Both the position numbers and the translations under genes were made by a program. Shown piece after piece: positions 8,014 to 16,079 of a DNA stretch of 64,000 nucleotides (positions within the stretch are counted from its first letter, which is position 1; each line of letters begins with the position of its first letter). The stretch comes from JAXDJH01 sp034663635 (GTDB lineage Bacteria; Actinomycetota; CADDZG01; WHSQ01). The stretch lies in the NCBI GenBank assembly GCA_034663635.1, contig JAXDJH010000025.1, forward strand, positions 1-64,000, given 5' to 3'. The notes under the pieces are model-generated. The model was not told the origin of the DNA. It did not search any database and saw only the letters and a list, made by a program, of their open reading frames with translations.

Positions 8014-9473
8014 AGCGCCGGCCTCTCGGAGAAACCGAAGTCCTGCTCGAACGCGTACGCGGCCCTGAATAACGTCTTCTCATCGAGCGTCTTCGCGCTG
8101 AGCTGAAGACCAACCGGCAGATCGTCGTCGGGCGAGAGGCCGCACGGGATGCTGATCCCGGTGTTGCCCGCGAGGTTGAAGGGCACCGTGAAGATGTCGG
8201 ACAGGTACATCGCGAGTGGATCCGACGTCCGCTCCCCTAGTTTGAACGCGGTCGTCGGCGACGTCGGGCAAGCGATCAGATCGACCTGCGAATAGGCGCG
8301 CTCGAGGTCTCGAGTGATCAGCGTGCGGACCTTCTGCGCCTTCCCGTAATACGCGTCGTAGTAACCGGCCGACAGGGCATAGGTGCCGAGCATGATCCGT
8401 CGCTTCACCTCGTCACCGAATCCTTCGTCGCGAGTCCTAGACGTCATCTCGACGATGTCTTTTCCGTCGGCGCGGTGCCCGTAGCGAACCCCGTCGTAAC
8501 GCGCCAGGTTTGATGACGCCTCGGCAGGAGCGATGAGGTAATAGGCCGAGATGCCGAACTCGAAACTCGGCAGGGAGATCTCCTCGATCTTGGCGCCGAG
8601 GTTCTCGAGTCGTTCGTACGCCTCCCTGACTCGTTGCGTCACTCCGGGCTGGGTGCCGTCAGACCCCTCGAACTCCTTGACGAGACCGATCCGCAGCCCG
8701 GCGATGCCATCCCCGATGCCTTCGAGATAGTCGGGCACAGGTTCCTTCAGGCAAGTCGAATCGAATTCGTCGCCCCCGGCCACCGTTTGAAGTAGGACGG
8801 CCGCATCTTTCACTGAGCGCGTGATGGGGCCCGCTTGATCGAGCGACGAAGCGAAGGCGATCATCCCGTGTCGCGAGACGCGTCCATATGTTGGCTTCAA
8901 GCCGACGAGGCCACACAAAGAGGCGGGTTGACGGATAGAGCCGCCGGTGTCGGTTCCCCAGGCCCAGGGAGCGGCCCCCCCTGCGACAACCGCCGTCGAT
9001 CCTCCGCTCGAACCTCCGGGCACGCAGTCCAGGTTCCACGGATTGCGCGTCGGGCCGTAGCCCGAATTCTCGGTGGACGAACCCATCGCGAACTCATCCA
9101 TGTTGGTCTTCCCGAGCATCGGCATCCCGGCCGCCGCGCACCGAGCGACAACAGTGGAGTCGTAGGGCGGGACGAACCCCTCGAGGATCCGCGATCCCGA
9201 CGTCGTCACCACGCCGTTCGTGATGAAGAGGTCCTTGTAAGCGATCGGGACGCCATCGAAACGAGAAAGCAGGTCACCTGCCTTCCTGCGGTCATCGGAT
9301 GCCCGGGCGTCGGACAAGGCTCTCTCGTCGGTCCGTTCGAGGTAGGCGTGAAGCTTGGGATCGACGACCTCGGCCCGCTCGATCAGCGCTTGGACGATGT
9401 CGACCGAAGTGACCTCTCCCGCTTCGAGCAGCTCGACGAGGTCGTGGGCGCTCGCCCACTCGAGCTCAGGCAT
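8010..9473 (-). CDS. gatA: Asp-tRNA(Asn)/Glu-tRNA(Gln) amidotransferase subunit A
   Basis: 487 residues from the ATG at 9473. This amidase-signature enzyme releases ammonia from glutamine for GatB. The catalytic Lys lies in PIAYKDLF and the Ser-cisSer-Lys triad region in NPWNLDCVPGGSSGGSTA, with TDTGGSIRQPA following. I chose the ATG at 9473 because the family begins with ELEWASAHDLVELLEAG; an upstream in-frame ATG only adds gatC-encoded residues. Overlaps gatC by 8 bases and gatB by 4 bases. Confidence 0.97.
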   Translation of the reverse strand: MPELEWASAHDLVELLEAGEVTSVDIVQALIERAEVVDPKLHAYLERTDERALSDARASDDRRKAGDLLSRFDGVPIAYKDLFITNGVVTTSGSRILEGFVPPYDSTVVARCAAAGMPMLGKTNMDEFAMGSSTENSGYGPTRNPWNLDCVPGGSSGGSTAVVAGGAAPWAWGTDTGGSIRQPASLCGLVGLKPTYGRVSRHGMIAFASSLDQAGPITRSVKDAAVLLQTVAGGDEFDSTCLKEPVPDYLEGIGDGIAGLRIGLVKEFEGSDGTQPGVTQRVREAYERLENLGAKIEEISLPSFEFGISAYYLIAPAEASSNLARYDGVRYGHRADGKDIVEMTSRTRDEGFGDEVKRRIMLGTYALSAGYYDAYYGKAQKVRTLITRDLERAYSQVDLIACPTSPTTAFKLGERTSDPLAMYLSDIFTVPFNLAGNTGISIPCGLSPDDDLPVGLQLSAKTLDEKTLFRAAYAFEQDFGFSERPAL

Positions 9474-9759
9474 CCTCGATGATCCTCGGGACCTTGAAGC
9501 GGCCGTCCTCGGTCTCGGGGGCGTTCCTGAGGGCATCCTCGGGCGCCAGCGAAGGCTTCACTTCGTCCGACCGAAAGACGTTCTTCAGCGGCAGTGCATG
9601 CGAGGTCGGAGGCACGTCGTCGAGCTCAAGTGATTGGATCGTCTCGGCGTGTTCGAGGATGCCGGACAGCTCGCCCCGCATGCGTTCCCTCTCCTCTTCC
9701 GAAAGGGCCAGGCGAGCGAGACGGGCGACGTGATCGACGGCTGCTCTGTCCAAACTCAT
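9466..9759 (-). CDS. gatC: Asp-tRNA(Asn)/Glu-tRNA(Gln) amidotransferase subunit C
   Basis: 97 residues, the normal size. GatC is a helical strap that wraps round GatA and GatB. The family pattern V-D-H-V-A-R-L-A-R-L-A-L-S-E-E-E is at the N-terminus, with LRNAPETEDGRFKVPRII at the C-terminus. A much longer in-frame extension upstream is not credible. First gene of gatCAB. A TAGGAT element 8 bases before the ATG may be its -10, which would make it leaderless or nearly so. Confidence 0.95.
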   Translation of the reverse strand: MSLDRAAVDHVARLARLALSEEERERMRGELSGILEHAETIQSLELDDVPPTSHALPLKNVFRSDEVKPSLAPEDALRNAPETEDGRFKVPRIIEDA

Positions 9760-9801
9760 GGGGAGGCATCCTAGGGGCTGGTCGTGGACCGGCTCCCTTG
9801 C

Positions 9802-9807
9802 TACCGT
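9802..9807 (+). promoter_or_regulatory. Candidate -10 element (TACCGT) for a leaderless PH-domain gene
   Basis: TACCGT ends exactly 6 bases before the GTG at 9814. This favours 9814 over the alternative GTG at 9784 as the start. Confidence 0.4.
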
Positions 9808-9813
9808 GCGAGC

Positions 9814-10458
9814 GTGGCCTTTCCGAAGAACCTCCTCGCCGATCACGAAAAACTCGTCTTCGAGCGCAGACCTCACTGGGTCGCCCTCGTTCCCTCTGTT
9901 CTTTGGACCATCGCCGCTTTCGCCGTGATGATCGTCGGCAACAAGGTCTTCAACGATCCCGACCAAGGGACGATCCGCAGCATCATCCAGGGCATCTCGA
10001 TCCTCGTCTGGATCGTGTTCGGGATCATGCCGGCGATCCGCTGGTACTACACGATGTTCGTTCTGACGAGCGATCGTTTGATCACCCGCAAGGGCATCAT
10101 CGCCAAGCACTCCAAAGAGATCCCGCTAGAGCGCATCAACGACGTCGCGTTCAGTCAATCGGTACTCGAGCGGATCCTTGGGGCCGGCGACCTCTTGATC
10201 GAGTCGGCCGGCGAGCGCGGACAAGAGCTCATCAGCAACGTGCGCCATCCCGAACAAGTGCAGCTGATGATCTACAAGGAATCCGAGGACAACAGCAACC
10301 GGATGTACAAGGGAGACGGAACCTCAGCGCCCGCGGCAGCCCGCGAGGAACAAACGATCCCCGCCCAGATCGAGGAGCTGGCCGCGCTAAAGGACAAAGG
10401 GATCATCACCGAAGCGGACTTCCAAACGAAGAAACAAGAACTACTAAAGAGGCTCTAA
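9814..10458 (+). CDS. Bacterial PH-domain membrane protein with C-terminal SHOCT motif
   Basis: About 214 residues from the GTG at 9814. An N-terminal stretch (LLADHEKLVFERRPHW) is followed by two membrane segments (VPSVLWTIAAFAVMIVG and ISILVWIVFGIMPAI). A bPH2/YdbS-like domain follows, with the characteristic YTMFVLTSDRLITRKGI and EIPLERINDVAFSQSVLERILGAGDLLIESAG. The last 33 residues (IEELAALKDKGIITEADFQTKKQELL) match the SHOCT short C-terminal domain. Members sit in the cytoplasmic membrane with no firm function. Faces away from gatC and ends 5 bases from the convergent propeller gene. Confidence 0.85.
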   Translation: MAFPKNLLADHEKLVFERRPHWVALVPSVLWTIAAFAVMIVGNKVFNDPDQGTIRSIIQGISILVWIVFGIMPAIRWYYTMFVLTSDRLITRKGIIAKHSKEIPLERINDVAFSQSVLERILGAGDLLIESAGERGQELISNVRHPEQVQLMIYKESEDNSNRMYKGDGTSAPAAAREEQTIPAQIEELAALKDKGIITEADFQTKKQELLKRL

Positions 10459-10462
10459 CTTC

Positions 10463-12508
10463 TCAGAGGGATCTGCTCTCGTTCACGTCCATCCCGCCAT
10501 GAACCTCGAACGGCAGTTCCTGCATGTCTCCATCACCCGTCACGAGGTATGCATGCACTCCGTCACTGACGATCCATCCGGGAGCGTCGGTCGGCCCCCA
10601 CGTAACGGTGCCGTCTCCGTTGAGCGTCGCCGACAATCCATCGGCTGGAGTCATTCGGAACAACCCGGGGTCGTCCGCGAACGGCATGGCGCTGACATCC
10701 ACCAGAGTCTCGTAGGTGTTCTCCCCCGCCGCCCACCCGGACACTCTCCCGACTTCGTACTTCGTGAGCTCAGAGCCTCGTACGGCAGCATCGGCACAGC
10801 AAGCACGGATGACGTCCACTCCGTCCATCGAGTCTGAGGACGAAAGAGCGATGTAATGCGCCCCGCCGTCGGCCCGATCGATCGACTCAGCGAGTTCGCC
10901 CGTCGAGTCCATGCTGATGATCGTCCACACGCTCCCGGCATCGGACAGCGCGTACACCCATCGGGCAGCGCCTTGAACCATCTGGGTCGGCTCGACATTC
11001 TTGCCGCCGTTCATGATCGGGAGAGAAGCGAACGGTTCGGAAAAGAGTTCCGCGACGCCGAGCTTGAATTCCGGTCCTGCTTCAAGCCATGCGATCCGAT
11101 TCCCAAGGCTCACGGGCAGCGATCCGGGCGCGATCTCCTGCTCCTCCATCGTCTTCAGATCGAGATAGGCGAGGTCTGAGCCCGAGGCACCGCTGGCACG
11201 CTCGAACAGGATCGCCGGGTACTTGGGATTGAAAAGATTCTCGACAAAGATGGGGTTCGATTCGGCTTGCTGAGTTTGCGTTAGGGCTTCGATCGTTCCG
11301 TCGGCGTAGGCCGCGTAGATGTCTCCGTCTTTGCTGAAGACCATGACGGTGCTCTTCGCTTTGGCGCTCGCATCTGGAGTCGGATCGGACGATGGCGTGT
11401 CGGACGGCAGAGGCAGCGCCGTCGCGGTTGGGATGCGGCTCACGGTGTCGGCGTCGGATTGGGTAACCCACGCGTAGCCGCCGAGCACCGACACATCCAA
11501 TGGGCGGCCGTCGACAGCGACAGGATCCCCTATCTGGTCCCCGTCCAGGCCGAACCGGTAGAGCAGTCCGTTCTCGTCTCCGCCCCGGCCCGCGAGGGCC
11601 CACACGCTGGTGCCGTCGAACGACATGTCCGCGTAGTCACCGTCGAAGGTGATGTCCTTGAAATCTCCGGTCGTCAGATCGAAATAGCGGATGGCGCCGT
11701 TGCCCGACGCCCACATCGTTTCTCCGGCAACTAAGAGATCCGCGTTCGGCCCGACGTCATGTGCCTGTAGGTCGATAGTCGGGCGGTTGTCATTCGTGTG
11801 AGGCCCGGAATCGAGCAACCGGATGTGTGATGGCCCGAGGGCCCAAGCTTCGTCGTCGTCCCCGGAAACGTCCGAGAACAATTGGCCCTCTCCCTCGAAC
11901 AGGAACGGTTCCTTGTAGTCCGGTGGCTCGAGTCTGAAGACCTTGCCCGATGAGGCGTTAGCTACAAAGAGCGCCCCTTCTCCGATCGCGAGATCGAGGC
12001 GACCGTCAACCGGCATCGAGAAGACCTCCGCAACTTCGGATGTGTCCGGATCGATGACGGAGATCCTTCCGTTCGACTCATCTGAAACGTAGATGGCCGC
12101 GAGGCCGGCGACGATCTCATCGGGATTTCCCCCGACCTCGATCGAAGTTGTCGTGTTGTCGGAGGGATCGATGCGAGTGACTGTGCCGTCTGCGGCGTTC
12201 GTGACCCACACCGCGTCGTCGAACGTCGCGGCAACAGATCTCGGCTCGTCCCCCACGTCGATCACAACGGTTCCGGCGGGTTCGTGTTGCACGGGCAAGC
12301 TGCCGTCCTTCGACGGCTGGTTGGTCACTACGAAGATGAGTGCTGCTGCCGCGGCCCCCGCGACGGCGATCCCGGTCACTACCTGCAGCCCGAAGCGACG
12401 CCTGCGCCGGCTCATGAACTCTCGCTGAGCAGACGCGAGGTCCTGAGCCTTGAACTCCTCGCCGACCGCCTTCAGGGAATCGCCGACCAGCCGATCGAAG
12501 TCGTTCAT
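10463..12508 (-). CDS. Membrane-anchored beta-propeller protein, probable partner of the ECF sigma factor
   Basis: 681 residues. Residues 1-38 are cytoplasmic and end in RRRRR; one membrane segment spans about 40-62. The exported part begins with YVTN/NHL-type blades (VIDVGDEPRSVAATFDDAVWV, AVWVTNAADGTVTRIDP, AAIYVSDESNGRISVIDP), followed by a Pro/Ser-rich linker near 370 and a second propeller-like half. Its start overlaps the sigma gene by 4 bases, so an anti-sigma role is likely from position. The short N-terminus shows no zinc anti-sigma (HxxxCxxC) motif, so if it binds sigma it does so in another way. Confidence 0.75.
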   Translation of the reverse strand: MNDFDRLVGDSLKAVGEEFKAQDLASAQREFMSRRRRRFGLQVVTGIAVAGAAAAALIFVVTNQPSKDGSLPVQHEPAGTVVIDVGDEPRSVAATFDDAVWVTNAADGTVTRIDPSDNTTTSIEVGGNPDEIVAGLAAIYVSDESNGRISVIDPDTSEVAEVFSMPVDGRLDLAIGEGALFVANASSGKVFRLEPPDYKEPFLFEGEGQLFSDVSGDDDEAWALGPSHIRLLDSGPHTNDNRPTIDLQAHDVGPNADLLVAGETMWASGNGAIRYFDLTTGDFKDITFDGDYADMSFDGTSVWALAGRGGDENGLLYRFGLDGDQIGDPVAVDGRPLDVSVLGGYAWVTQSDADTVSRIPTATALPLPSDTPSSDPTPDASAKAKSTVMVFSKDGDIYAAYADGTIEALTQTQQAESNPIFVENLFNPKYPAILFERASGASGSDLAYLDLKTMEEQEIAPGSLPVSLGNRIAWLEAGPEFKLGVAELFSEPFASLPIMNGGKNVEPTQMVQGAARWVYALSDAGSVWTIISMDSTGELAESIDRADGGAHYIALSSSDSMDGVDVIRACCADAAVRGSELTKYEVGRVSGWAAGENTYETLVDVSAMPFADDPGLFRMTPADGLSATLNGDGTVTWGPTDAPGWIVSDGVHAYLVTGDGDMQELPFEVHGGMDVNESRSL

Positions 12509-13050
12509 CTGTCACCCCCCGGCGCTTCGGCCCCCAGGACCGATCCGAGCTTCTGACGCGCCTTGAACAGCTGTGACTTCACGGTGCCGACGGAACAATC
12601 GAGAACCTCGGCGATCTCGGCCTCGGGGAGATCCTCGAAGTAGCGAAGGACGACGCTAGCCCGCTGGCGTTCGGGGAGTTTGCGAACCGCATCCCAAACC
12701 GCGCGTCTCGTGTCACTTTGCGACGGGTCCCAGGTGGAGATCGCGGCGCTGCGGTCCATCAGAGCGCTGGCTCTCTGTTCGACCATCTTTCTTCGGATGC
12801 GTGAGCGGCAAAGGTTCACCACAGCGCGCTTCAGGTAGAACTCAGCGCGCTCGTGATCCCGGATCCTCCGCCAGCCCGAAAAAGTCTTCAGCAATGCTTC
12901 CATGACGATCTCCTCCGCGAGAGCGGAGTCACCGAGGATGACGAAGGCCAGCCGGCACATCGGCGTGTAGTGCTTGTTGAACAGCGCCGCGACCTCCCGG
13001 TCTCGGTCGACGTCCACACGCTCGGCCAGCGGAGCCTCACTTTCGATCAC
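12505..13050 (-). CDS. RNA polymerase ECF sigma factor, SigE type
   Basis: 181 residues, GTG start. Region 2 is seen in VAALFNKHYTPMCRLAFVILGDSALAEEIVMEALLKTF. Region 4 is seen in VRKLPERQRASVVLRYFEDLPEAEIAEVLDCSVGTVKSQLFKAR, with the helix-turn-helix at the end. It redirects RNA polymerase to a small regulon on a signal probably sensed by the downstream membrane protein, whose gene overlaps its end by 4 bases. A GCAACC/CGTC promoter of ECF type lies just upstream, which suggests self-activation. Confidence 0.92.
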   Translation of the reverse strand: MIESEAPLAERVDVDRDREVAALFNKHYTPMCRLAFVILGDSALAEEIVMEALLKTFSGWRRIRDHERAEFYLKRAVVNLCRSRIRRKMVEQRASALMDRSAAISTWDPSQSDTRRAVWDAVRKLPERQRASVVLRYFEDLPEAEIAEVLDCSVGTVKSQLFKARQKLGSVLGAEAPGGDR

Positions 13051-13087
13051 TCGGGCGCTCCCGCCTGTAGGTGCTCACAAGGCAAAA

Positions 13088-13113
13088 GACGGCCGAGATA
13101 CGGATTCGGTTGC
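13088..13113 (-). promoter_or_regulatory. Candidate ECF-type promoter (GCAACC-N16-CGTC) of the sigma operon
   Basis: On the minus strand GCAACC (13113-13108) and CGTC (13091-13088) are separated by exactly 16 bases, and the sigma GTG follows about 38 bases after the -10. ECF factors of actinobacteria commonly read AACC-type -35 and CGTC-type -10 boxes. This would make the operon self-activating. The match is by eye only. Confidence 0.45.
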
Positions 13114-13163
13114 CTCAGTTTGGCCGGGGAGGCCCGGATCGGAGGGGTTTTGGCGTCAGACCG

Positions 13164-14270
13164 CTAGTCGTGGGCTTGCTTGATCTTCAGAGCCACGTCG
13201 ATCGAATCCAGGAAGAGGTCGAGGAGCCCGGCATCGAAGTGGGACCCACGCCCATCCTTCATGATCTCGAGCGCCTCACCGAGCTGGAAGGCCTTGCGAT
13301 AGACGCGATCGGAGGTGAGGGCATCGAATACGTCCGCGATTGCCGCGATGCGCCCCTCGACCGGGATCTCCTCGCCGGACAAGCCCTTGGGATAGCCACT
13401 GCCGTCGATCTTCTCGTGATGAGTCAGAGCGATCGTTGCCGCGAGGTCAAGAAGGTCGGAATTGGAGCCGGCCAGGATCCGGTAGCCGAACTCCGCGTGG
13501 TTCTGCATCAGCTCGTATTCCTCGGGCGAGAGCTTCCCGGGCTTCAGCAGGATGTTGTCCGGGATCCCGATCTTGCCGACGTCGTGCATGATGCTCGCGA
13601 GCCTCACGAACTCAGAGCGCTCCTCGTCCTCTCCCATCTGCCGGGCGAGCAGCTCGCAGTACCGACTCATCCGGTGGATGTGCCGAGCCGTTTCGTCATC
13701 GCGGTATTCGGCGGCGATAGACAAGCGCTCGATCGTTTCCGCTTGAGATGACTTCAGGTCCTGTTGAGCTTGTTCGAGCTCCTGGATCGCCGACCACAGG
13801 TCCGCGGTCCGTTCCTTCACCATCAGCTCGAGTTTCTCGCGGTGACGCCGGTTCTCGATCTCCAGGGCCCTGCGGCGGAGAGCGTTGGTTACGTTGATAA
13901 GGATCTCGTTGTTCTCGAATGGCTTGATCACGTACCCGTAGGCGCCAAGTTGCAGGGCAGCCTTCGCCATCTCGGTGTCGTCTACTCCGGTGACCATGAT
14001 CGTGGCAAGGTCGGGGTGGTCCGCCAGGAGGTTCGAGATGAGATCCATGCCCGAGTCCCCCGGCATGTTCATGTCCGTTAGGACCAGAGCGAAGTCGCCG
14101 CTCGCGACGAGTTGTCTTGCCTCGTTGGAGTCGCCGGCTTCCTCGCACTCGTAGCCAGCGCGCGTCAAGACTCTCTTGAGCAACCTGCGAACCCCCGCCT
14201 CATCGTCAACGATGAGCAATCTTGCGGAGCCCTGGGTCGATAGCTCGTCGTTATCGGTCAGATCGCTCAC
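13164..14270 (-). CDS. Response regulator with HD-GYP c-di-GMP phosphodiesterase domain
   Basis: 368 residues. The receiver domain (about 16-135) has VDDE at 21-24 and the phospho-accepting Asp in LVLTDMNMPG (D66). A helical linker is at 145-185. The HD-GYP domain follows, with the HD pair in MHDVGKIGIPDNILLKPGKL, then QNHAEFGYRIL, HHEKIDGSGYPKGL (the GYP signature) and DVFDALTSDRVYR. All metal-binding motifs look intact, so it should cut c-di-GMP to pGpG or GMP when phosphorylated. Its start overlaps the end of the hybrid kinase by 4 bases, the likely phosphodonor. The 113-base gap to the sigma gene holds the ECF promoter. Confidence 0.93.
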   Translation of the reverse strand: MSDLTDNDELSTQGSARLLIVDDEAGVRRLLKRVLTRAGYECEEAGDSNEARQLVASGDFALVLTDMNMPGDSGMDLISNLLADHPDLATIMVTGVDDTEMAKAALQLGAYGYVIKPFENNEILINVTNALRRRALEIENRRHREKLELMVKERTADLWSAIQELEQAQQDLKSSQAETIERLSIAAEYRDDETARHIHRMSRYCELLARQMGEDEERSEFVRLASIMHDVGKIGIPDNILLKPGKLSPEEYELMQNHAEFGYRILAGSNSDLLDLAATIALTHHEKIDGSGYPKGLSGEEIPVEGRIAAIADVFDALTSDRVYRKAFQLGEALEIMKDGRGSHFDAGLLDLFLDSIDVALKIKQAHD

Positions 14271-15901
14271 CTCTGTAGCACCGAACGGACCTTCGCCAAC
14301 AGCACGTCGGCGGAGAAAGGCTTTTGCATGAAGACCTCATTGCTCTGCAGGATGCCACTCTTAGACACGAGATCGTCGGGATAGCCCGACATGAAAACCG
14401 TCTTCAGTTCCCGCCCAGTTGCAGCGATCGTATCCACAAGTTCCTTGCCCGACATCTGAGGCATCACGACATCGGTCAACAACAGATCTATCTCGGTACC
14501 GTGAAGTTCCAGCAGCTTGAGCGCTTCCGGCCCAGAGCTCGCGGCGATCACCTTGTAGCCCTGCCGGCTCAAGATCCGTTCGACCATCTCACGAACGGCG
14601 TCCTCGTCCTCGACGACCAGCACGCTCCCCGTTGCTTTAGCCGGATCCTCGCCTTCCTCATCGGGAACAACGGAGACGGCCGTCTCGCTCGTGGCAAGGG
14701 GAAGGAAGATCTGGAAGGCAGTCCCCTCGCCCGGCTCGGAGTAGACCGAGACATATCCCTGCCACTGTTTGACGATGCCGTAGACCGTCGAGAGACCGAG
14801 CCCCGTGCCGCGACCTAAAGGTTTCGTGGTGAAGAAGGGTTCGAAGATGTGATCTCGGATCTCGTCCGGTATGCCCTCACCTGTATCGGCGACGGTAAGG
14901 CAGCCATAGCGGGCGGGCGTTAGTCCTGGGCTCGTTCTTGCCCTCTCCGCCGTGACTATCTCGTTCGACGTGAGCAGAGTGAGCCGTCCACCTTTCGGCA
15001 TAGCGTCCCGCGCGTTCACGACCAGATTCATGATGATCTGCTCGACCTGGCTCGGGTCAACAAGCACCGGCCACGCCTCCGGCACGAGCTTGAAGTCGAT
15101 GGCCACGTCTTCCCCGCTGGCCCGCCTAAGTAACTTGTCCATGTCGCGAAGCACTTCATTCAGGTCGACGTCGCTGGCGGCGGCGACCTCCTTCCTCGAG
15201 AAGGCCAGGAGCTGGCGTACCAAGGCGGTTGCACGGTCCCCTGCTCGCCTGATCTCTCTTACGTCCTCTTTCTTTGGGTCGTCGTCCGGAAGATCTTCTT
15301 CGAGGAACACCGAGTAATTGATGATCACCGAGAGGAGGTTGTTGAAGTCGTGGGCGATGCCTCCAGCCAGCCGGCCCACCGCCTCCATCTTCTGGGCCTG
15401 GAGAAGCTGGCCCTCGAGCCGCTCCCGATCGGCCGCCTGCTTTTTCGCCTCCGTGACGTCTTCGATCTGCAGGATCACGACGCCGGGCGTGCCATCGGGG
15501 TTCCTTACGAGAGCAGCGTTCAGCTCGGCCCACACCTGATGCCCGTCCTTATGTATGTATCGCTGCGCGAACGAAGTGACGCTGGCCGGATCGTTCAACA
15601 TCTCATCGAGGTGGCCGAATCTTGAGTGCGCATCCGCCGGAAAGACCAATTCCGAGAAATGGATCCCGACGAGATCATCGCGTTCGTAGCCCAACATCGA
15701 ACACATCGCGGGGTTGACCTCGATCCAGTACCCGTCCGCCCCCGAGATCACCATCCCCATCGGCGAGTAGGTGAACGCCGTCCGGAATATGTTCTCGCTT
15801 TCACGCCGGATCTGGTCGGTGAGAAAGGGTTCCTGGGGACGCCCGCGTGAGGCCGCTACGTCGTCCGCCACGCGATTGCCGGGATGCGATGGATCCGTCA
15901 T
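14267..15901 (-). CDS. Soluble PAS hybrid histidine kinase with C-terminal receiver
   Basis: 544 residues with no membrane segment. A PAS domain spans about 35-150 (FTYSPMGMVISGADGYWIEVNPAMCSMLGYERDDLVG). The HisKA site is H184 in GGIAHDFNNLLSV. The HATPase_c domain has NLVVNARDAMP (N box), DTGEGIPDEI (G1), FEPFFTTKPLGRGTGLGLS (F and G2). The final receiver (about 425-544) carries the Asp of LLLTDVVMPQMSG. The HDFNN form is typical of hybrid kinases that pass phosphate to their own receiver. Cytoplasmic signal unknown. Coupled to the HD-GYP regulator downstream. Confidence 0.93.
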   Translation of the reverse strand: MTDPSHPGNRVADDVAASRGRPQEPFLTDQIRRESENIFRTAFTYSPMGMVISGADGYWIEVNPAMCSMLGYERDDLVGIHFSELVFPADAHSRFGHLDEMLNDPASVTSFAQRYIHKDGHQVWAELNAALVRNPDGTPGVVILQIEDVTEAKKQAADRERLEGQLLQAQKMEAVGRLAGGIAHDFNNLLSVIINYSVFLEEDLPDDDPKKEDVREIRRAGDRATALVRQLLAFSRKEVAAASDVDLNEVLRDMDKLLRRASGEDVAIDFKLVPEAWPVLVDPSQVEQIIMNLVVNARDAMPKGGRLTLLTSNEIVTAERARTSPGLTPARYGCLTVADTGEGIPDEIRDHIFEPFFTTKPLGRGTGLGLSTVYGIVKQWQGYVSVYSEPGEGTAFQIFLPLATSETAVSVVPDEEGEDPAKATGSVLVVEDEDAVREMVERILSRQGYKVIAASSGPEALKLLELHGTEIDLLLTDVVMPQMSGKELVDTIAATGRELKTVFMSGYPDDLVSKSGILQSNEVFMQKPFSADVLLAKVRSVLQR

Positions 15902-15938
15902 CAGTCGGGGGCCTCCGTTGGCGGCCGGTCCAGGGCTC

Positions 15939-16001
15939 CCTCAAACCCACAGCGCTGGGTATTTCTCCCAACAACAAGCAGACCAAACATCTGGCTTGAG
16001 G
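15939..16001 (-). other. Possible structured leader: three-way junction between the kinase and acyl-CoA dehydrogenase genes
   Basis: Within the 178-base divergent gap, CCTCAA (15939-15944) pairs with TTGAGG (15996-16001) as a closing stem. Two hairpins lie inside: ACCCA/TGGGT (15945-15949 with 15956-15960) and CAGA/TCTG (15979-15982 with 15990-15993). It lies 38 bases from the kinase ATG and would be in its 5' leader. The stems are short and I recognise no known riboswitch. The rest of 15902-16079 shows nothing clear. Confidence 0.25.
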
Positions 16002-16079
16002 CGGCCCGACCGCGCTTGTCTGTCTAGGATGCTCGCTCACGACAGAGTAGGCCTCTCGTAGCGAAGGCGGTCCCCGACG

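Noticed and set aside
13051..13163. c-di-GMP riboswitch near the HD-GYP gene
   Set aside because: The GCAAAGCC and GNRA-loop motifs of class I are absent; the conserved-looking bases are better explained as an ECF promoter.
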